A DNA stretch of 64,000 nt. Origin: CAYTCZ01 sp964436315 (GTDB taxonomy: Bacteria > Actinomycetota > Thermoleophilia > Gaiellales > Gaiellaceae). A program made the translations under genes and the position numbers. The stretch spans positions 8,084-72,083 of the forward strand of contig CAYTCZ010000003.1 in the NCBI GenBank assembly GCA_964436315.1. Direction: 5' to 3'. Each line of letters begins with the position of its first letter. Position 1 is the first letter of the stretch. This document shows positions 1 through 10,480 of this stretch, one piece after another. The notes under the pieces were generated by a model. The model was not told the origin of the DNA and searched no databases. It was given only the letters and a program-made list of their open reading frames with translations.

Positions 1-411
1 GAGCACGATGCCATCCCGAGTGATGCGCTCCGGAACCGTGAGCCGGTAGCGGCGCCGCACAATCGGATATCGCTGCCACGGGAGATCCTGGTAGTTGGAG
101 AAGTTGTACGGCTTCTTGTGCCGGGCGATATGGAGGATGTCGCGATAACCCTCGGTCGTAATGAGACCGACCTGCGCACCGTCGTGCTCGATCACGATGT
201 TCGTCGCGATCGTTGTCCCGTGAAAAACCTGGTCGAGAGCACCAGGACTCTCCCCGGCCTCGCTTGTCAACTCCTTGATGCCCTCAATCGTCCCTTCCGA
301 CGGATCTTCAGGTGTCGTCGGCAGCTTGTGGACGAGTATCTGGCCCGCCTCATCATCGAGGTAGGTCAGGTCGGTAAAGGTGCCTCCAACGTCAACTCCG
401 AGGCGCTTCAT
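1..411 (-). CDS. hyuA: Hydantoinase/oxoprolinase A subunit, N-terminal fragment
   Basis: The gene runs off the left edge; 137 codons from ATG at 411 are visible. It begins [15 protein letters not shown], the actin-like ATPase phosphate-binding start of the HyuA/5-oxoprolinase N-terminal family, followed near residue 65 by HGTTIATN and then by [18 protein letters not shown], all conserved in the family. It closely resembles the N-terminus of the fused protein at 24254. Family members hydrolyse hydantoins or 5-oxoproline with ATP, usually with a HyuB partner, which may lie outside the window. A strong Shine-Dalgarno (AAGGAGG, 425-431 on the minus strand) precedes the start and sits in a possible hairpin. 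The family is clear; the substrate is unknown. Confidence 0.9.
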   Translation of the reverse strand, partial: MKRLGVDVGGTFTDLTYLDDEAGQILVHKLPTTPEDPSEGTIEGIKELTSEAGESPGALDQVFHGTTIATNIVIEHDGAQVGLITTEGYRDILHIARHKKPYNFSNYQDLPWQRYPIVRRRYRLTVPERITRDGIVL

Positions 412-600
412 CCGAGCTTTTCCCTCCTTCGGAGGCAAAACCTCGACCAAAAGACCTCATGGTTTCCCCTCATGATCACGCTATCCCCTTCCTGTGTCGG
501 CTACGGCAAGCCGTGCCGGACTTCGCCCTCAGGGGGCAAAACCTCGACCAAAGATCGACAATAAACCAGGCCCGGGCCGACACGCAGACCTCCTTCCCGC
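412..600 (-). promoter_or_regulatory. Leader with 18-nt direct repeat and SD-sequestering hairpin
   Basis: The 189-bp gap between two minus-strand genes carries an exact 18-nt direct repeat (GGCAAAACCTCGACCAAA on the plus strand) at 434-451 and 535-552. On the minus strand each copy runs into a short hairpin. The proximal one is TTTTGCCTCC-GAA-GGAGGGAAAA and pairs the Shine-Dalgarno of the hydantoinase gene; the distal one is GCCC-CCTGA-GGGC. This looks like a duplicated leader element that could control translation. The function is inference. Confidence 0.4.
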
Positions 601-1650
601 TTAGCGGTTTCCGGCGTCGTTGGAAACCGCCAGAACGATCTTCCCGTAGAACTTGCGGCTCTCCATGAGTTCCATCGCGTCTCGCGTCTGCTCGATCGGG
701 AACGTCGCCGCGACAACGGGCTTGATCGCTCCGCGGTGTGCCAGCGCGAGACACTTCTGGACCTCGGCGCGCGAATAGACGAACGAGCCGATCACGGACT
801 TCTGCGCGCGGAAGAACGGGATGATGTCGAAGTCCACGACCTCACCCGAGTGTCCGCCGCAGATCACGAGTCTGCCGTCCTTCGTCAGTGAGTCGAGGCC
901 CCACTGGAAGAGGTCACCTCCGACATGCTCGTAGACGAGATCGACGCCGACTCCGTCGGTGATGCTCATCACCTCGTCGACGACGTTCTGTTTCGTGTAA
1001 TTGATCCCGACGTCGAGGCCCAGGCTCTTGGCTTTCTCGAGTTTGTCGTCCTGACTTGAATTCCCGATCACGAAGGCACCCGCGTGGTGGGCGAGTTGGA
1101 CGGCGGCGGATCCGATGCCGCTGCCGACGGAGTTGATTAACACTGTCTCGCCGGCCTGAAGACCGCCGCGAGTGAACAGCATGTGCCATGCCGTTCCAAA
1201 AGCGATCTGAGTCGCGGCCGCCTCTTCGTCCGACATGCCATCCGGTATCGGGATCAGGGTCTTCGCCGGCACCGCGACCTTCTCCGCGTACCCGCCCGAG
1301 GTCGAGAAGCTGATGAACCCCGGCGTCAAGCAGAGAGACTCGCGACCGGTCAGGCAGTATCGGCACGTATCGCACGTAGTCATCAGGTAGGGCATCACGC
1401 GATCCCCCACCTTCCAGCCCTCAACGCCCTCGCCGAGAGCCGAGATCGTCCCGACCGGCTCGATTCCGAGGACATGGGGCGGCTCAACCGGAAAGCGAGA
1501 AACTCCTTCCCGGACGTCCACGTCGAGGTGGTTGAGCGCGGAGGCCGTGATGTCGATCGCTACCTCGCCCGCGCTGGGCTTTGGGTCCGGCAACTCCTCG
1601 AGTTTCAGGACATCGAGACCGCCGAACTCATGGAACACGATCGCCTTCAC
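601..1650 (-). CDS. Zinc-type alcohol dehydrogenase / quinone oxidoreductase (MDR family)
   Basis: A 349-residue medium-chain dehydrogenase/reductase. An N-terminal GroES-like domain includes the structural-zinc motif CDTCRYCLTGRESLC (about residues 88-102). A Rossmann domain follows with NSVGSGIGSAAVQLA. The usual catalytic-zinc Cys near residue 40 is replaced in ALNHLDVDVREG, as in zinc-independent enone or quinone reductase branches, so an NAD(P)H-dependent reductase is possible. I chose GTG at 1650 because GGGAGGAG lies just upstream and the family start (VKAIVFHEFGG) fits; an ATG seven codons earlier is less likely. It is divergent from the CitE-like operon, with 69 bp between starts. 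The substrate is unknown. Confidence 0.85.
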   Translation of the reverse strand: MKAIVFHEFGGLDVLKLEELPDPKPSAGEVAIDITASALNHLDVDVREGVSRFPVEPPHVLGIEPVGTISALGEGVEGWKVGDRVMPYLMTTCDTCRYCLTGRESLCLTPGFISFSTSGGYAEKVAVPAKTLIPIPDGMSDEEAAATQIAFGTAWHMLFTRGGLQAGETVLINSVGSGIGSAAVQLAHHAGAFVIGNSSQDDKLEKAKSLGLDVGINYTKQNVVDEVMSITDGVGVDLVYEHVGGDLFQWGLDSLTKDGRLVICGGHSGEVVDFDIIPFFRAQKSVIGSFVYSRAEVQKCLALAHRGAIKPVVAATFPIEQTRDAMELMESRKFYGKIVLAVSNDAGNR

Positions 1651-1719
1651 GAAACACTCCTCCCTGCTCACAGATCGAGCTTGTGTTTATGTCTGACTTT
1701 CGGAATTCTGTCAAACAAC

Positions 1720-2562
1720 GTGCCCACGCTCGCTACTGCACGATCGCTCCTCTTCGTTCCGGGAAGCGACGAGCGAAAGCTCACGAAGGCCCTGTCGACG
1801 CCGGCCGACTGTGTGATCGCCGACCTCGAAGACGCGGTCTCCCTGGATGAAAAGGCTTCAGCACGGAAGCTTGCCATCCGTGTCCTCAACGAGGTGGAGA
1901 GTCCCGCGCTCAAGCTGATTCGCATCAACTCGGTCGGGTCCGAGTTCTGGGAAGACGATTTGGCGGAATTGGACTCGGTCGAACTCGACGCAGTTGTGCT
2001 CCCCAAGGCAACGCCAGAGACGGTGGAGGCTCTCGGTCGCGAAGGACCGCCCGTGCTCGCGATCGTGGAGTCCGCTGTTGGTCTACGTCAGGCATTCGAC
2101 GTTGCGGCCTCGTCGCGGGTCGAAGCCCTCATCCTGGGAGCGGTCGACCTCGGACTCGAGCTCGGGCTGGAGCGGCGTCGCGATGGGCAGGAGCTCCTCC
2201 ACGCACGCTCGAAGCTCGTGCTCGATTCTGCGGCCGCAGGCCTGCGTGGGCCGATCGACCAGGTGTACGTCGAGTTCAAGGACGACGAAGGACTCGAGGC
2301 CGACTGTCGCCTTGGCCGATCCCTGGGATTCCGCGGCAAACCCTGCATTCATCCGGCACAGGTGGACATCGTGAACCGCCTGTTCACTCCAAGCGCGGCC
2401 GAGCTCGACCGAGCTGCCGAGATCGTCGCGGCATACGAGGAAGCTCAGGCGGCCGGAAAGGGCGCCGTCGCACTGGACGGGGAGATGATCGATCTTCCGG
2501 TCGTCGAGCGTGCGCGACGCCTGCTTGAGACGACAGAAAGGAGCATCGCGCATGGCAACTGA
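1720..2562 (+). CDS. HpcH/HpaI-type CoA-ester lyase (CitE-like)
   Basis: A 280-residue TIM-barrel lyase of the CitE/malyl-CoA/citramalyl-CoA lyase family. Visible motifs are ARSLLFVPGSDERKL at the N-terminus, ADLEDAV (35-40; acidic metal and substrate site), LPKA, AIVESAVGL and KPCIHPAQVDIVN near the C-terminus. Family members cleave beta-hydroxyacyl-CoA esters with Mg2+. The GTG at 1720 is chosen because the family motif begins seven codons later. It overlaps the next gene by 11 nt and heads a five-gene coupled operon. With MaoC and PrpD neighbours, a mesaconyl/citramalyl-CoA or methylcitrate-like C5 role is a reasonable inference. Confidence 0.85.
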   Translation: MPTLATARSLLFVPGSDERKLTKALSTPADCVIADLEDAVSLDEKASARKLAIRVLNEVESPALKLIRINSVGSEFWEDDLAELDSVELDAVVLPKATPETVEALGREGPPVLAIVESAVGLRQAFDVAASSRVEALILGAVDLGLELGLERRRDGQELLHARSKLVLDSAAAGLRGPIDQVYVEFKDDEGLEADCRLGRSLGFRGKPCIHPAQVDIVNRLFTPSAAELDRAAEIVAAYEEAQAAGKGAVALDGEMIDLPVVERARRLLETTERSIAHGN

Positions 2563-3082
2563 AGCCTCTGCCGCGCCAAAGACGTGGCGCGGCCGCTTCT
2601 ACGAAGATTTCGACGTCGGTGACGTCTTCAAGAGCCGACTTGGCCGCACCATTACCGAGACCGACAACATCTGGTTCACGAACCTGACGCTGAACACGAA
2701 TCAGATGCACTTCAACACCCCCTACACGGAGCGGACGCAGTTCGGGCAGCCGCTCGTGAACAGCGCGTTCACGCTGGCTCTCGTCACGGGAATGACCGTG
2801 CCCGACACGAGCGAGAACGCCGCCGCTAACCTCGCGTGGACAGACATCAAGCTGCCCAAGCCGGTCTTCGTCGGCGACACGCTCTGGGCGGAAAGCGAGA
2901 TCCTCGACAAGCGTGAATCGAAATCGAACCCGAACGTCGGCATCGTCTCGATGCGGTGTCGTGGAATCAACCAGCGACGCGAGGTTGTCATCGAGTACAA
3001 GCGAACGTTCATGGTGTACAAGCGTGATGCCCCCGAGGTGGCCAACACGTTTCCCGGAACCGACGAGGATTGGAGCGAGTGA
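2552..3082 (+). CDS. MaoC-like hot-dog dehydratase (mesaconyl-CoA hydratase-like)
   Basis: A 176-residue single hot-dog domain. The active-site region reads TLNTNQMHFNTPYTERTQFG, with the conserved FGQPLVNS turn after it. The usual catalytic Asp of R-hydratases appears as Asn in NTNQMH, a pattern I associate with mesaconyl-CoA-hydratase-type members. It should hydrate an enoyl-CoA in the cytoplasm. ATG at 2552 is supported by GAAAGGAG eight bases upstream and lies inside the end of the CitE-like gene. The stop overlaps the next ATG by one base. Pairing with a CitE-like lyase is typical of hydration followed by C-C cleavage of C5 acyl-CoAs. Confidence 0.8.
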   Translation: MATEASAAPKTWRGRFYEDFDVGDVFKSRLGRTITETDNIWFTNLTLNTNQMHFNTPYTERTQFGQPLVNSAFTLALVTGMTVPDTSENAAANLAWTDIKLPKPVFVGDTLWAESEILDKRESKSNPNVGIVSMRCRGINQRREVVIEYKRTFMVYKRDAPEVANTFPGTDEDWSE

Positions 3083-4488
3083 TGCCAACCCAAGCCGAGC
3101 GAATCGCTGACTTTGTTCTCGGCCTCTCGCCGAGCGATATCCCAGCGGAGGTGAGGGAGGCCGCCCGCTACCACCTCCTCGACACGTTGGGCTGCGGACT
3201 CGCCGCGAACGGTCTGGGCGTGGCGACGGAAGGCCGCTCATCCATGACCGAGTTGGGCGAGAACGGTAAAGCGACGGTCATCGGCATGGAGTCGCATCTC
3301 CCCGGTGCCAACGCGGCCTTCGCAAACGCGATGCTCTGTCACGGTCTCGACTTCGACGACACGCACTCGGACTCGGTCTCGCACGTCAGCACGGTGACGT
3401 GCCCGACCGCACTGGCGCTCGCAGAAGAGCTCGACGCCGACGGTGAGGCCGTGATAACCGCTGTCGTTGCCGCGAACGAAGTCGTCACCAGAGTGGGCAT
3501 GGCAGCGTCAGGGGCGTTCCATGCGCGCGGCTTCCATCCGACCGCGATCTGCGGGATCTTCGGCGCCACGGCGGCAGCCGCACGACTCGGTGGGCTCGAT
3601 CAGCCTACGACTGCGAGCGCCCTCGGGCTCGCCGGCAGCATGGCCGCCGGGATCTTCGCCTATCTGGAAGATGGAACCGCGACAAAGCCGCTCCATCCGG
3701 CCTGGGCCGCGCATGGCGGGATGCTCGCCTCACGGCTCGCCTCATACGGTGCCGAGGGTCCGCCCTCGGTCTTCGAGGGCAAGTTCGGCCTCTACCACGC
3801 CTTCGTCGGCGCCGAGAAGGGAGAGATCGACCTCGCCGGTCAGCTCGACGATCTCGGGACGCGCTGGGAGACGCCGCGGATCGCCTACAAGCCGTATCCC
3901 GCCTGTCACTTCATGCACGGCTCGCTGGGCGCGACGGCGGAACTCGTAGCGGGGAACGGCATCAATGCCGACGACATCGAGTCCGTGGTCGTCACCGTTC
4001 CAGAGGCCGGTGTCTCGCTCGTTCTCGAACCCGCCGACGCGAAGGTCGAGCCCCGGTCCGAGTACGAGGGCAAGTTCAGCTTGCAGTACTCGACGGCGTC
4101 GATGATCAAGAACGGGAAGGTCGGAGTGGCCAGCTACTCCGACGACGCGATGCGTGATCCCGAGGTGTTGGCCCTTGCCAAGCGCGTCAGCTACGAGACG
4201 CCCGAGTACCCGACCTATCCGGCCGCCTTCCCAGGGGGAGTGCGTATCACCATGTCAGACGGTCGGTCGCTCGAGGCCGACCACCAACATCAGTTGGGAG
4301 GCCCGGAGAACCCAATGTCGCCTGCAGCCGTGAAGGAGAAGTACCGAGGTAATGCGAGCCTGTCACTCGATGAGGCCTCCGTCGTCGCGCTCGAGAAGGC
4401 AATCCTGGACCTCGATGCCCAGGGCTCAGTCACATCTGCGCTCGAGCCCCTCACACGGGCCCGGGCGAGAGAGGGAGCACTCGCGTGA
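3082..4488 (+). CDS. MmgE/PrpD family protein
   Basis: A 468-residue member of the MmgE/PrpD family, which includes 2-methylcitrate dehydratase and cis-aconitate decarboxylase. Motifs include HLLDTLGCGLAANG near the N-terminus, HGLDFDDTH (about residues 88-96), RGFHPTAICGIFGATAAAARL and KPYPACHFMHGSLGA. Family length is about 450-500, so it is complete. ATG at 3082 shares its A with the preceding TGA (TGATG), preferred over a TTG four codons upstream. The next gene overlaps by 4 nt. It is likely a dicarboxylate or tricarboxylate dehydratase or isomerase feeding the neighbouring CoA enzymes; the exact reaction is unknown. Confidence 0.85.
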   Translation: MPTQAERIADFVLGLSPSDIPAEVREAARYHLLDTLGCGLAANGLGVATEGRSSMTELGENGKATVIGMESHLPGANAAFANAMLCHGLDFDDTHSDSVSHVSTVTCPTALALAEELDADGEAVITAVVAANEVVTRVGMAASGAFHARGFHPTAICGIFGATAAAARLGGLDQPTTASALGLAGSMAAGIFAYLEDGTATKPLHPAWAAHGGMLASRLASYGAEGPPSVFEGKFGLYHAFVGAEKGEIDLAGQLDDLGTRWETPRIAYKPYPACHFMHGSLGATAELVAGNGINADDIESVVVTVPEAGVSLVLEPADAKVEPRSEYEGKFSLQYSTASMIKNGKVGVASYSDDAMRDPEVLALAKRVSYETPEYPTYPAAFPGGVRITMSDGRSLEADHQHQLGGPENPMSPAAVKEKYRGNASLSLDEASVVALEKAILDLDAQGSVTSALEPLTRARAREGALA

Positions 4489-5672
4489 GCGTGGCCGAAC
4501 TCACGACCGAGCAACAAGAAGTCGTTGCAACCGTCGCCGAGTTCGTCGATCGCGACGTCATCCCCGTGGCGTCCGAGCTCGAGCATGCTGACGAGTTCCC
4601 TGAGGAGCTCGTCCGGACCATGGCCGACCTCGGCCTGTTTGGAGTCACGATCCCCGAGGAGTACGGCGGTCTTGGTCTCGGGCTCGACCTCTACGCCCGA
4701 ATCGTGATCGAGCTCTCGCGCGGCTGGGTGACGCTCTCGGGAATCGTCAACGGAAGTTTCATCGCCGGATGGATGATTCGACAGCACGGCACGGAGGAAC
4801 AGAGGCAGCGCTTTCTCCCCCGGCTTGCGAGCGGGGAGCTCCGCGCATCGTTCTCGATGACCGAGCCGCACGCCGGCTCCGACGTCCAGTCGATCCGAAC
4901 GACCGCGAGGCGCGAGGGAGATGAATTCGTCATCGACGGGCAGAAGATGTGGGTCACGAACGGCTGGCGCTCCGGGATCATCATGCTCCTCGCCAAGACT
5001 GATCCGACGACTGATCCGCCACACAAAGGAATGACGGGCTTCATCGTCGAGAAACCGCCGGAGAAGTCAGAGCTCGAGGGCCTCAAGATTCCGATGCCGG
5101 GCCTGAAGAAGCTCGGCTACAAGGGTGTCGAGTCGACCGAGCTGATCTTTGAAGGCTTTCGCACTCCCGCGACGACCGTCCTCGGCGGCGAGGACGGAAT
5201 CGGCCGGGGTTTCCAGTTCTTCATGAGCGGGATCGAGGTCGGCCGCGTCAACGTTGCAGCCCGCGGCGTCGGCGTGGCACAGGCCGCACTCGATGAGGCC
5301 GTCCGCTATGCGCAGGAGCGCGAGGCATTCGGCAAGCCGATCGGCCGTCACCAGGCCGTGCAGCTCATGCTCGCCAAGATGGCGACCAGGACCGAGGCGG
5401 CTCGACTCCTCACGCTCCAGGCCGCCCAGAAGAAGGCGAGCGGGGAGCGGGCCGACCTCGAGGCTGGGATGGCGAAGTACTTCGCGACCGAGGCCGCCCA
5501 GGACAACTCGCTCGACTCGATGCGGATCCACGGCGGCTACGGGTACTCGACCGAGTTCAACGTCGAGCGCCTGTATCGCGACGCACCGCTCCTCCTGATC
5601 GGCGAGGGCTCGAACGAGATCCAGCAACTCATCATCGCGCGTCGCCTGCTCGAGCGGCACGCGATCTCCTGA
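4485..5672 (+). CDS. Acyl-CoA dehydrogenase
   Basis: A 395-residue FAD-dependent acyl-CoA dehydrogenase of usual length. The N-terminal helical domain ends before FSMTEPHAGSDVQS, the FAD/substrate signature, followed by QKMWVTNGWRSG. The C-terminal helical domain has IHGGYGYSTEFNVERLYRDA. The catalytic base is the Glu in LLLIGEGSNEIQQ, at the position of the family YEGTxEIQ motif, so it looks active. The GTG start overlaps the PrpD stop by 4 nt. It oxidises an acyl-CoA to a 2-enoyl-CoA, passing electrons to ETF. With a second, atypical dehydrogenase directly behind, a heteromeric pair is possible. Confidence 0.92.
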   Translation: MSVAELTTEQQEVVATVAEFVDRDVIPVASELEHADEFPEELVRTMADLGLFGVTIPEEYGGLGLGLDLYARIVIELSRGWVTLSGIVNGSFIAGWMIRQHGTEEQRQRFLPRLASGELRASFSMTEPHAGSDVQSIRTTARREGDEFVIDGQKMWVTNGWRSGIIMLLAKTDPTTDPPHKGMTGFIVEKPPEKSELEGLKIPMPGLKKLGYKGVESTELIFEGFRTPATTVLGGEDGIGRGFQFFMSGIEVGRVNVAARGVGVAQAALDEAVRYAQEREAFGKPIGRHQAVQLMLAKMATRTEAARLLTLQAAQKKASGERADLEAGMAKYFATEAAQDNSLDSMRIHGGYGYSTEFNVERLYRDAPLLLIGEGSNEIQQLIIARRLLERHAIS

Positions 5673-6835
5673 TGGACTTCTCACTTCCTGACGAGCTCAA
5701 CGAGATTCGTGCGGCCGTTCGCGAGCTCTGCGAGCAGTTCCCGGGTGAGTACTGGCGGGCACTCGAGCCGGATCGGTATCCGGAGGAGTTCGTCAATGCC
5801 CTGACGGAGAACGGCTGGCTCGCCGCACTGATCCCCGAGGAGTACGGCGGAGCGGGGCTGTCGCTGACGGCGGCGAGCGTCATCCTCGAGGAGATCAACG
5901 CCGCCGGCTGCAACGCCGGGGCCTGTCACGCCCAGATGTACACGATGGGCACAATCCTCCGGCACGGCTCCGACGAGCAGAAAGAGCGCTACCTGCCGAA
6001 GATTGCGACCGGCGAGCTCCGACTTCAAGCCTTTGGCGTGACGGAGCCGACCGCGGGATCCGATACCACGAAGATCCAAACCACGGCGGCGAAGACGAAC
6101 GGTGGCTACCTCGTCAACGGCCAGAAGATCTGGACGTCGCGAGCGCTGTACTCCGACCTCATGCTGCTGCTCGCGCGCACGACTCCTGTCGATCAGGTCG
6201 AGAAGAAGACCGAGGGCCTCTCCACCTTCATCGTGGACATGAAGCAGGCGGTCGCCGACGGCAAGATGACCATCAAGCCGATCAAGACGTTGATGAACCA
6301 CGCCACGACCGAGATCTTCTTCGATGGCGTCGAGGTTCCCGAGGACGCGCTCGTCGGCGAGGAGGGCAAGGGCTTCCGCTACATCCTCGACGGGATGAAC
6401 GCCGAGCGCGCGCTGATCGCGGCGGAATGCATCGGCGACGGTCGCTGGTTCATCGGCAAGGCCACGGCCTATGCCTCAGAGCGCGTCGTCTTCGGCCGAC
6501 CGATCGGAGAGAACCAGGGGATCCAATTCCCGATCGCCGAGGCGCACGCCGCCCTCGAGGCCGCCGATCTCATGCGCTACAAGGCCGCCTGGCTCTTCGA
6601 GCAGGGACTCCCCTGTGGCGCCGAGGCGAACATGGCCAAGCTTCTCGCGGCCGAAGCCTCATGGCAGGCCGCAAACGCCTGCCTCGATACGCACGGTGGC
6701 TTCGGGTTCGCCGAGGAGTACGACGTCGAGCGGAAGTTCCGCGAGACGAGGCTGTACAAGGTCGCTCCAGTCTCGAACAATCTCATCCTCGCCTACCTGG
6801 GCCAGCATGTGCTCGGCATGCCGAGGTCCTACTGA
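5672..6835 (+). CDS. Acyl-CoA dehydrogenase, catalytic Glu not at the usual site
   Basis: A 387-residue acyl-CoA dehydrogenase-fold protein. It has IPEEYGGAGLS, FGVTEPTAGSDTTKIQT and THGGFGFAEEYDVERKFRE. Near the C-terminus the usual YEGTxEI catalytic stretch is replaced by KVAPVSNNLILAY, so the canonical Glu is absent; this is a recurring actinobacterial subgroup. It may use another base or act as the partner of the dehydrogenase upstream. The start overlaps the upstream stop (TGATG). It is the last gene of the operon and converges with the TPP enzyme five bases downstream, with no obvious terminator. Confidence 0.88.
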   Translation: MDFSLPDELNEIRAAVRELCEQFPGEYWRALEPDRYPEEFVNALTENGWLAALIPEEYGGAGLSLTAASVILEEINAAGCNAGACHAQMYTMGTILRHGSDEQKERYLPKIATGELRLQAFGVTEPTAGSDTTKIQTTAAKTNGGYLVNGQKIWTSRALYSDLMLLLARTTPVDQVEKKTEGLSTFIVDMKQAVADGKMTIKPIKTLMNHATTEIFFDGVEVPEDALVGEEGKGFRYILDGMNAERALIAAECIGDGRWFIGKATAYASERVVFGRPIGENQGIQFPIAEAHAALEAADLMRYKAAWLFEQGLPCGAEANMAKLLAAEASWQAANACLDTHGGFGFAEEYDVERKFRETRLYKVAPVSNNLILAYLGQHVLGMPRSY

Positions 6836-6840
6836 CCCCG

Positions 6841-8478
6841 TTACTTCGAGAAGCCTGAGAAGTCGAGTTCCTGCTGGGTGATGAACTCGAGGAGAGCAGG
6901 GGTGCCGTTCTCCGTTTGCTCGATCCCGCGCCGAATTGCCGGAATGATGTCGGAGGGGCTCGTGACGCGCTCGCCGTAGCCGCCCAGCGCCCGGGCGAAA
7001 TCGGCGTAGTTTCCGGAGATGTCCGTGCTCCGGTACTTCTCGGTTGCAACCCGCATGATCGGAAGCTCGATCGCCATTGAGAAGTTGTTCAGGAGCACCG
7101 ACAGGATCGGAATGCGCTCGCGGACCGCGGTCTCGAAGTCCATCCCGGTGAAGCCGATCGCCGCGTCACCCCAGACGTTGACACAGAGCGAGTCGGGTCT
7201 CGCAAGCTTCGCCCCCATCGCCAGGCCCAGGCCGTAACCGAGCTGAGTCGTCTTCCCCCAGCCGATGTAAGAGAGCGGGGCGGTGCTTTCCCAGAAGGGC
7301 GAGATCTGGTCGCGGGGGCTTCCGGCGTCGTGGGTTATGACGGTGTTCTCGTGATCGACCGTGTGCAGCAGATCCCAGATCACCCGATACGGCGAGAGCG
7401 GTTCCTCGTCCGAACGAAGTTTTGGCATCCAGGCGGCGAGCCACTCCTCCTTCAGACTCGCGATGCGGGCCGGCACACCATCCCGCTTCTTTTCTAATCC
7501 GCCGGCGCGTTCTCGTAGCTCATCCAGCACCGCCTCCAGGACGAGTTGAGCATCACCGACCAGCGCGTGGCTCACTTCGACGTCCTTGTCCAGATCGGAG
7601 GGATCGAGCGTGGCATGGATAACCGTCTTTCCGGCCGGGATCGAGAGCCCGTAGGCGGTCTTCGTGAAGCTACAGCCGATGCCGAAGATGACGTCTGCGT
7701 CCGCGAGAAAACGGCCAACCGCGTCGGGGAACGACCGTCCGCCGGAACCGAGCGAGAGCGGATGGTTCTCGGGGAACGCCGACTTCCCCTGAAGGCTCGT
7801 CGTGACCGGAATCGTGAGCAGCTCGGCCAGCTCGCGCAGCGTCTCCCAGGCGCGCGCGTAGTGAACGCCCTGGCCCGCGTACAGAACCGGTCGCTCAGCC
7901 TGCAAGAGGACGTCAACGACCTCTCTGACGGCGTCGGGATCCGGCCCGGGTCGTGCCGTTACGGGCGGCGTGTAGTCGAACTCCTCCCCGATCTCTTCAT
8001 CGAAGAGGTCAAACGGAACCTCGATAAGAACTGGTCGCGGCCGGCCGGTCTTCAGCTGCCCGAACGCCCGCCGCATCACCTCGGGCACAGCCCGAGCAAC
8101 CGTCACCTGCTCGCACCACTTCGCGACGTGCTGAAAGTTGAGCAGGGCGCTGAAGTTCGGAGAGACATTGGTTTCAGTCCGCGGATAACCAGCCGGTAAG
8201 ACCAGAACCGGAACGGACTCTCCGAATGCTTGCGCGACGCCGCCGAACGCGTTCTCGGTCCCCGGCCCGTACTGCATGGTGAAGACGCCCACCTTCTGAC
8301 CCGAGTGCAGGCGGCTGTAAGCGTCGGCCATGTGCAGCCCGGTGCGTTCCTGGCGGACGATGATCGTCCGGATGTCAACCTCGGCCGCCGCTTCGATGAT
8401 CGGGTTGACCGGGTAGCCGATCAGTGAGTCGACACCCTCTCGCTTCAGAATCTCGGCGATGGCAGCGCTGACCTTCAT
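6841..8478 (-). CDS. Thiamine-pyrophosphate-requiring enzyme (acetolactate-synthase-like)
   Basis: A 545-residue TPP enzyme of the acetolactate synthase/benzoylformate decarboxylase superfamily. The N-terminal Pyr domain has the TPP-activating Glu in VRQERTGLHMADAYSR (about residue 43). The central domain has PVTTSLQGKSAFPENHPLSLG, and the C-terminal PP domain has GDAAIGFTGMDFETA ending in LLNN, the Mg-diphosphate motif. The family catalyses 2-oxo acid decarboxylation or carboligation. The substrate is not predictable, and there is no small regulatory ilvN subunit nearby, which argues against a biosynthetic role. It is divergent from leuA, with 106 bp between starts. Confidence 0.85.
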   Translation of the reverse strand: MKVSAAIAEILKREGVDSLIGYPVNPIIEAAAEVDIRTIIVRQERTGLHMADAYSRLHSGQKVGVFTMQYGPGTENAFGGVAQAFGESVPVLVLPAGYPRTETNVSPNFSALLNFQHVAKWCEQVTVARAVPEVMRRAFGQLKTGRPRPVLIEVPFDLFDEEIGEEFDYTPPVTARPGPDPDAVREVVDVLLQAERPVLYAGQGVHYARAWETLRELAELLTIPVTTSLQGKSAFPENHPLSLGSGGRSFPDAVGRFLADADVIFGIGCSFTKTAYGLSIPAGKTVIHATLDPSDLDKDVEVSHALVGDAQLVLEAVLDELRERAGGLEKKRDGVPARIASLKEEWLAAWMPKLRSDEEPLSPYRVIWDLLHTVDHENTVITHDAGSPRDQISPFWESTAPLSYIGWGKTTQLGYGLGLAMGAKLARPDSLCVNVWGDAAIGFTGMDFETAVRERIPILSVLLNNFSMAIELPIMRVATEKYRSTDISGNYADFARALGGYGERVTSPSDIIPAIRRGIEQTENGTPALLEFITQQELDFSGFSK

Positions 8479-8572
8479 GAGCGCCAGAGCTTAGATCGTC
8501 TCGGCAAAATGCGGCGGCGGCGGTCGCCGATGGAGTGTGTCCGGGTCGCGGCGGCCTTGATCGACGCAGTAA

Positions 8573-10380
<1,808 letters not shown>

Positions 10381-10480
10381 NNNNNNNNNNNNNNNNNNNN
10401 NNNNNNNNNNNNNNNNNNNNNNNNNNNNNNNNNNNNNNNNNNNNNNNNNNNNNNNNNNNNNNNNNNNNNNNNNNNNNNNN
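10381..10480. other. Assembly gap of exactly 100 N
   Basis: One hundred undetermined bases. A round 100 is the usual placeholder for a scaffold join of unknown length, so distance and frame across it are not reliable. It interrupts the AhpD/CMD-like selenoprotein gene and possibly separates it from its own C-terminus. Confidence 0.99.

Noticed and set aside
1183..1719. A 179-codon N-terminal extension of the CitE-like protein
   Set aside because: The extra sequence overlaps the divergent dehydrogenase gene, is arginine-rich and non-homologous; GTG 1720 fits the family start.
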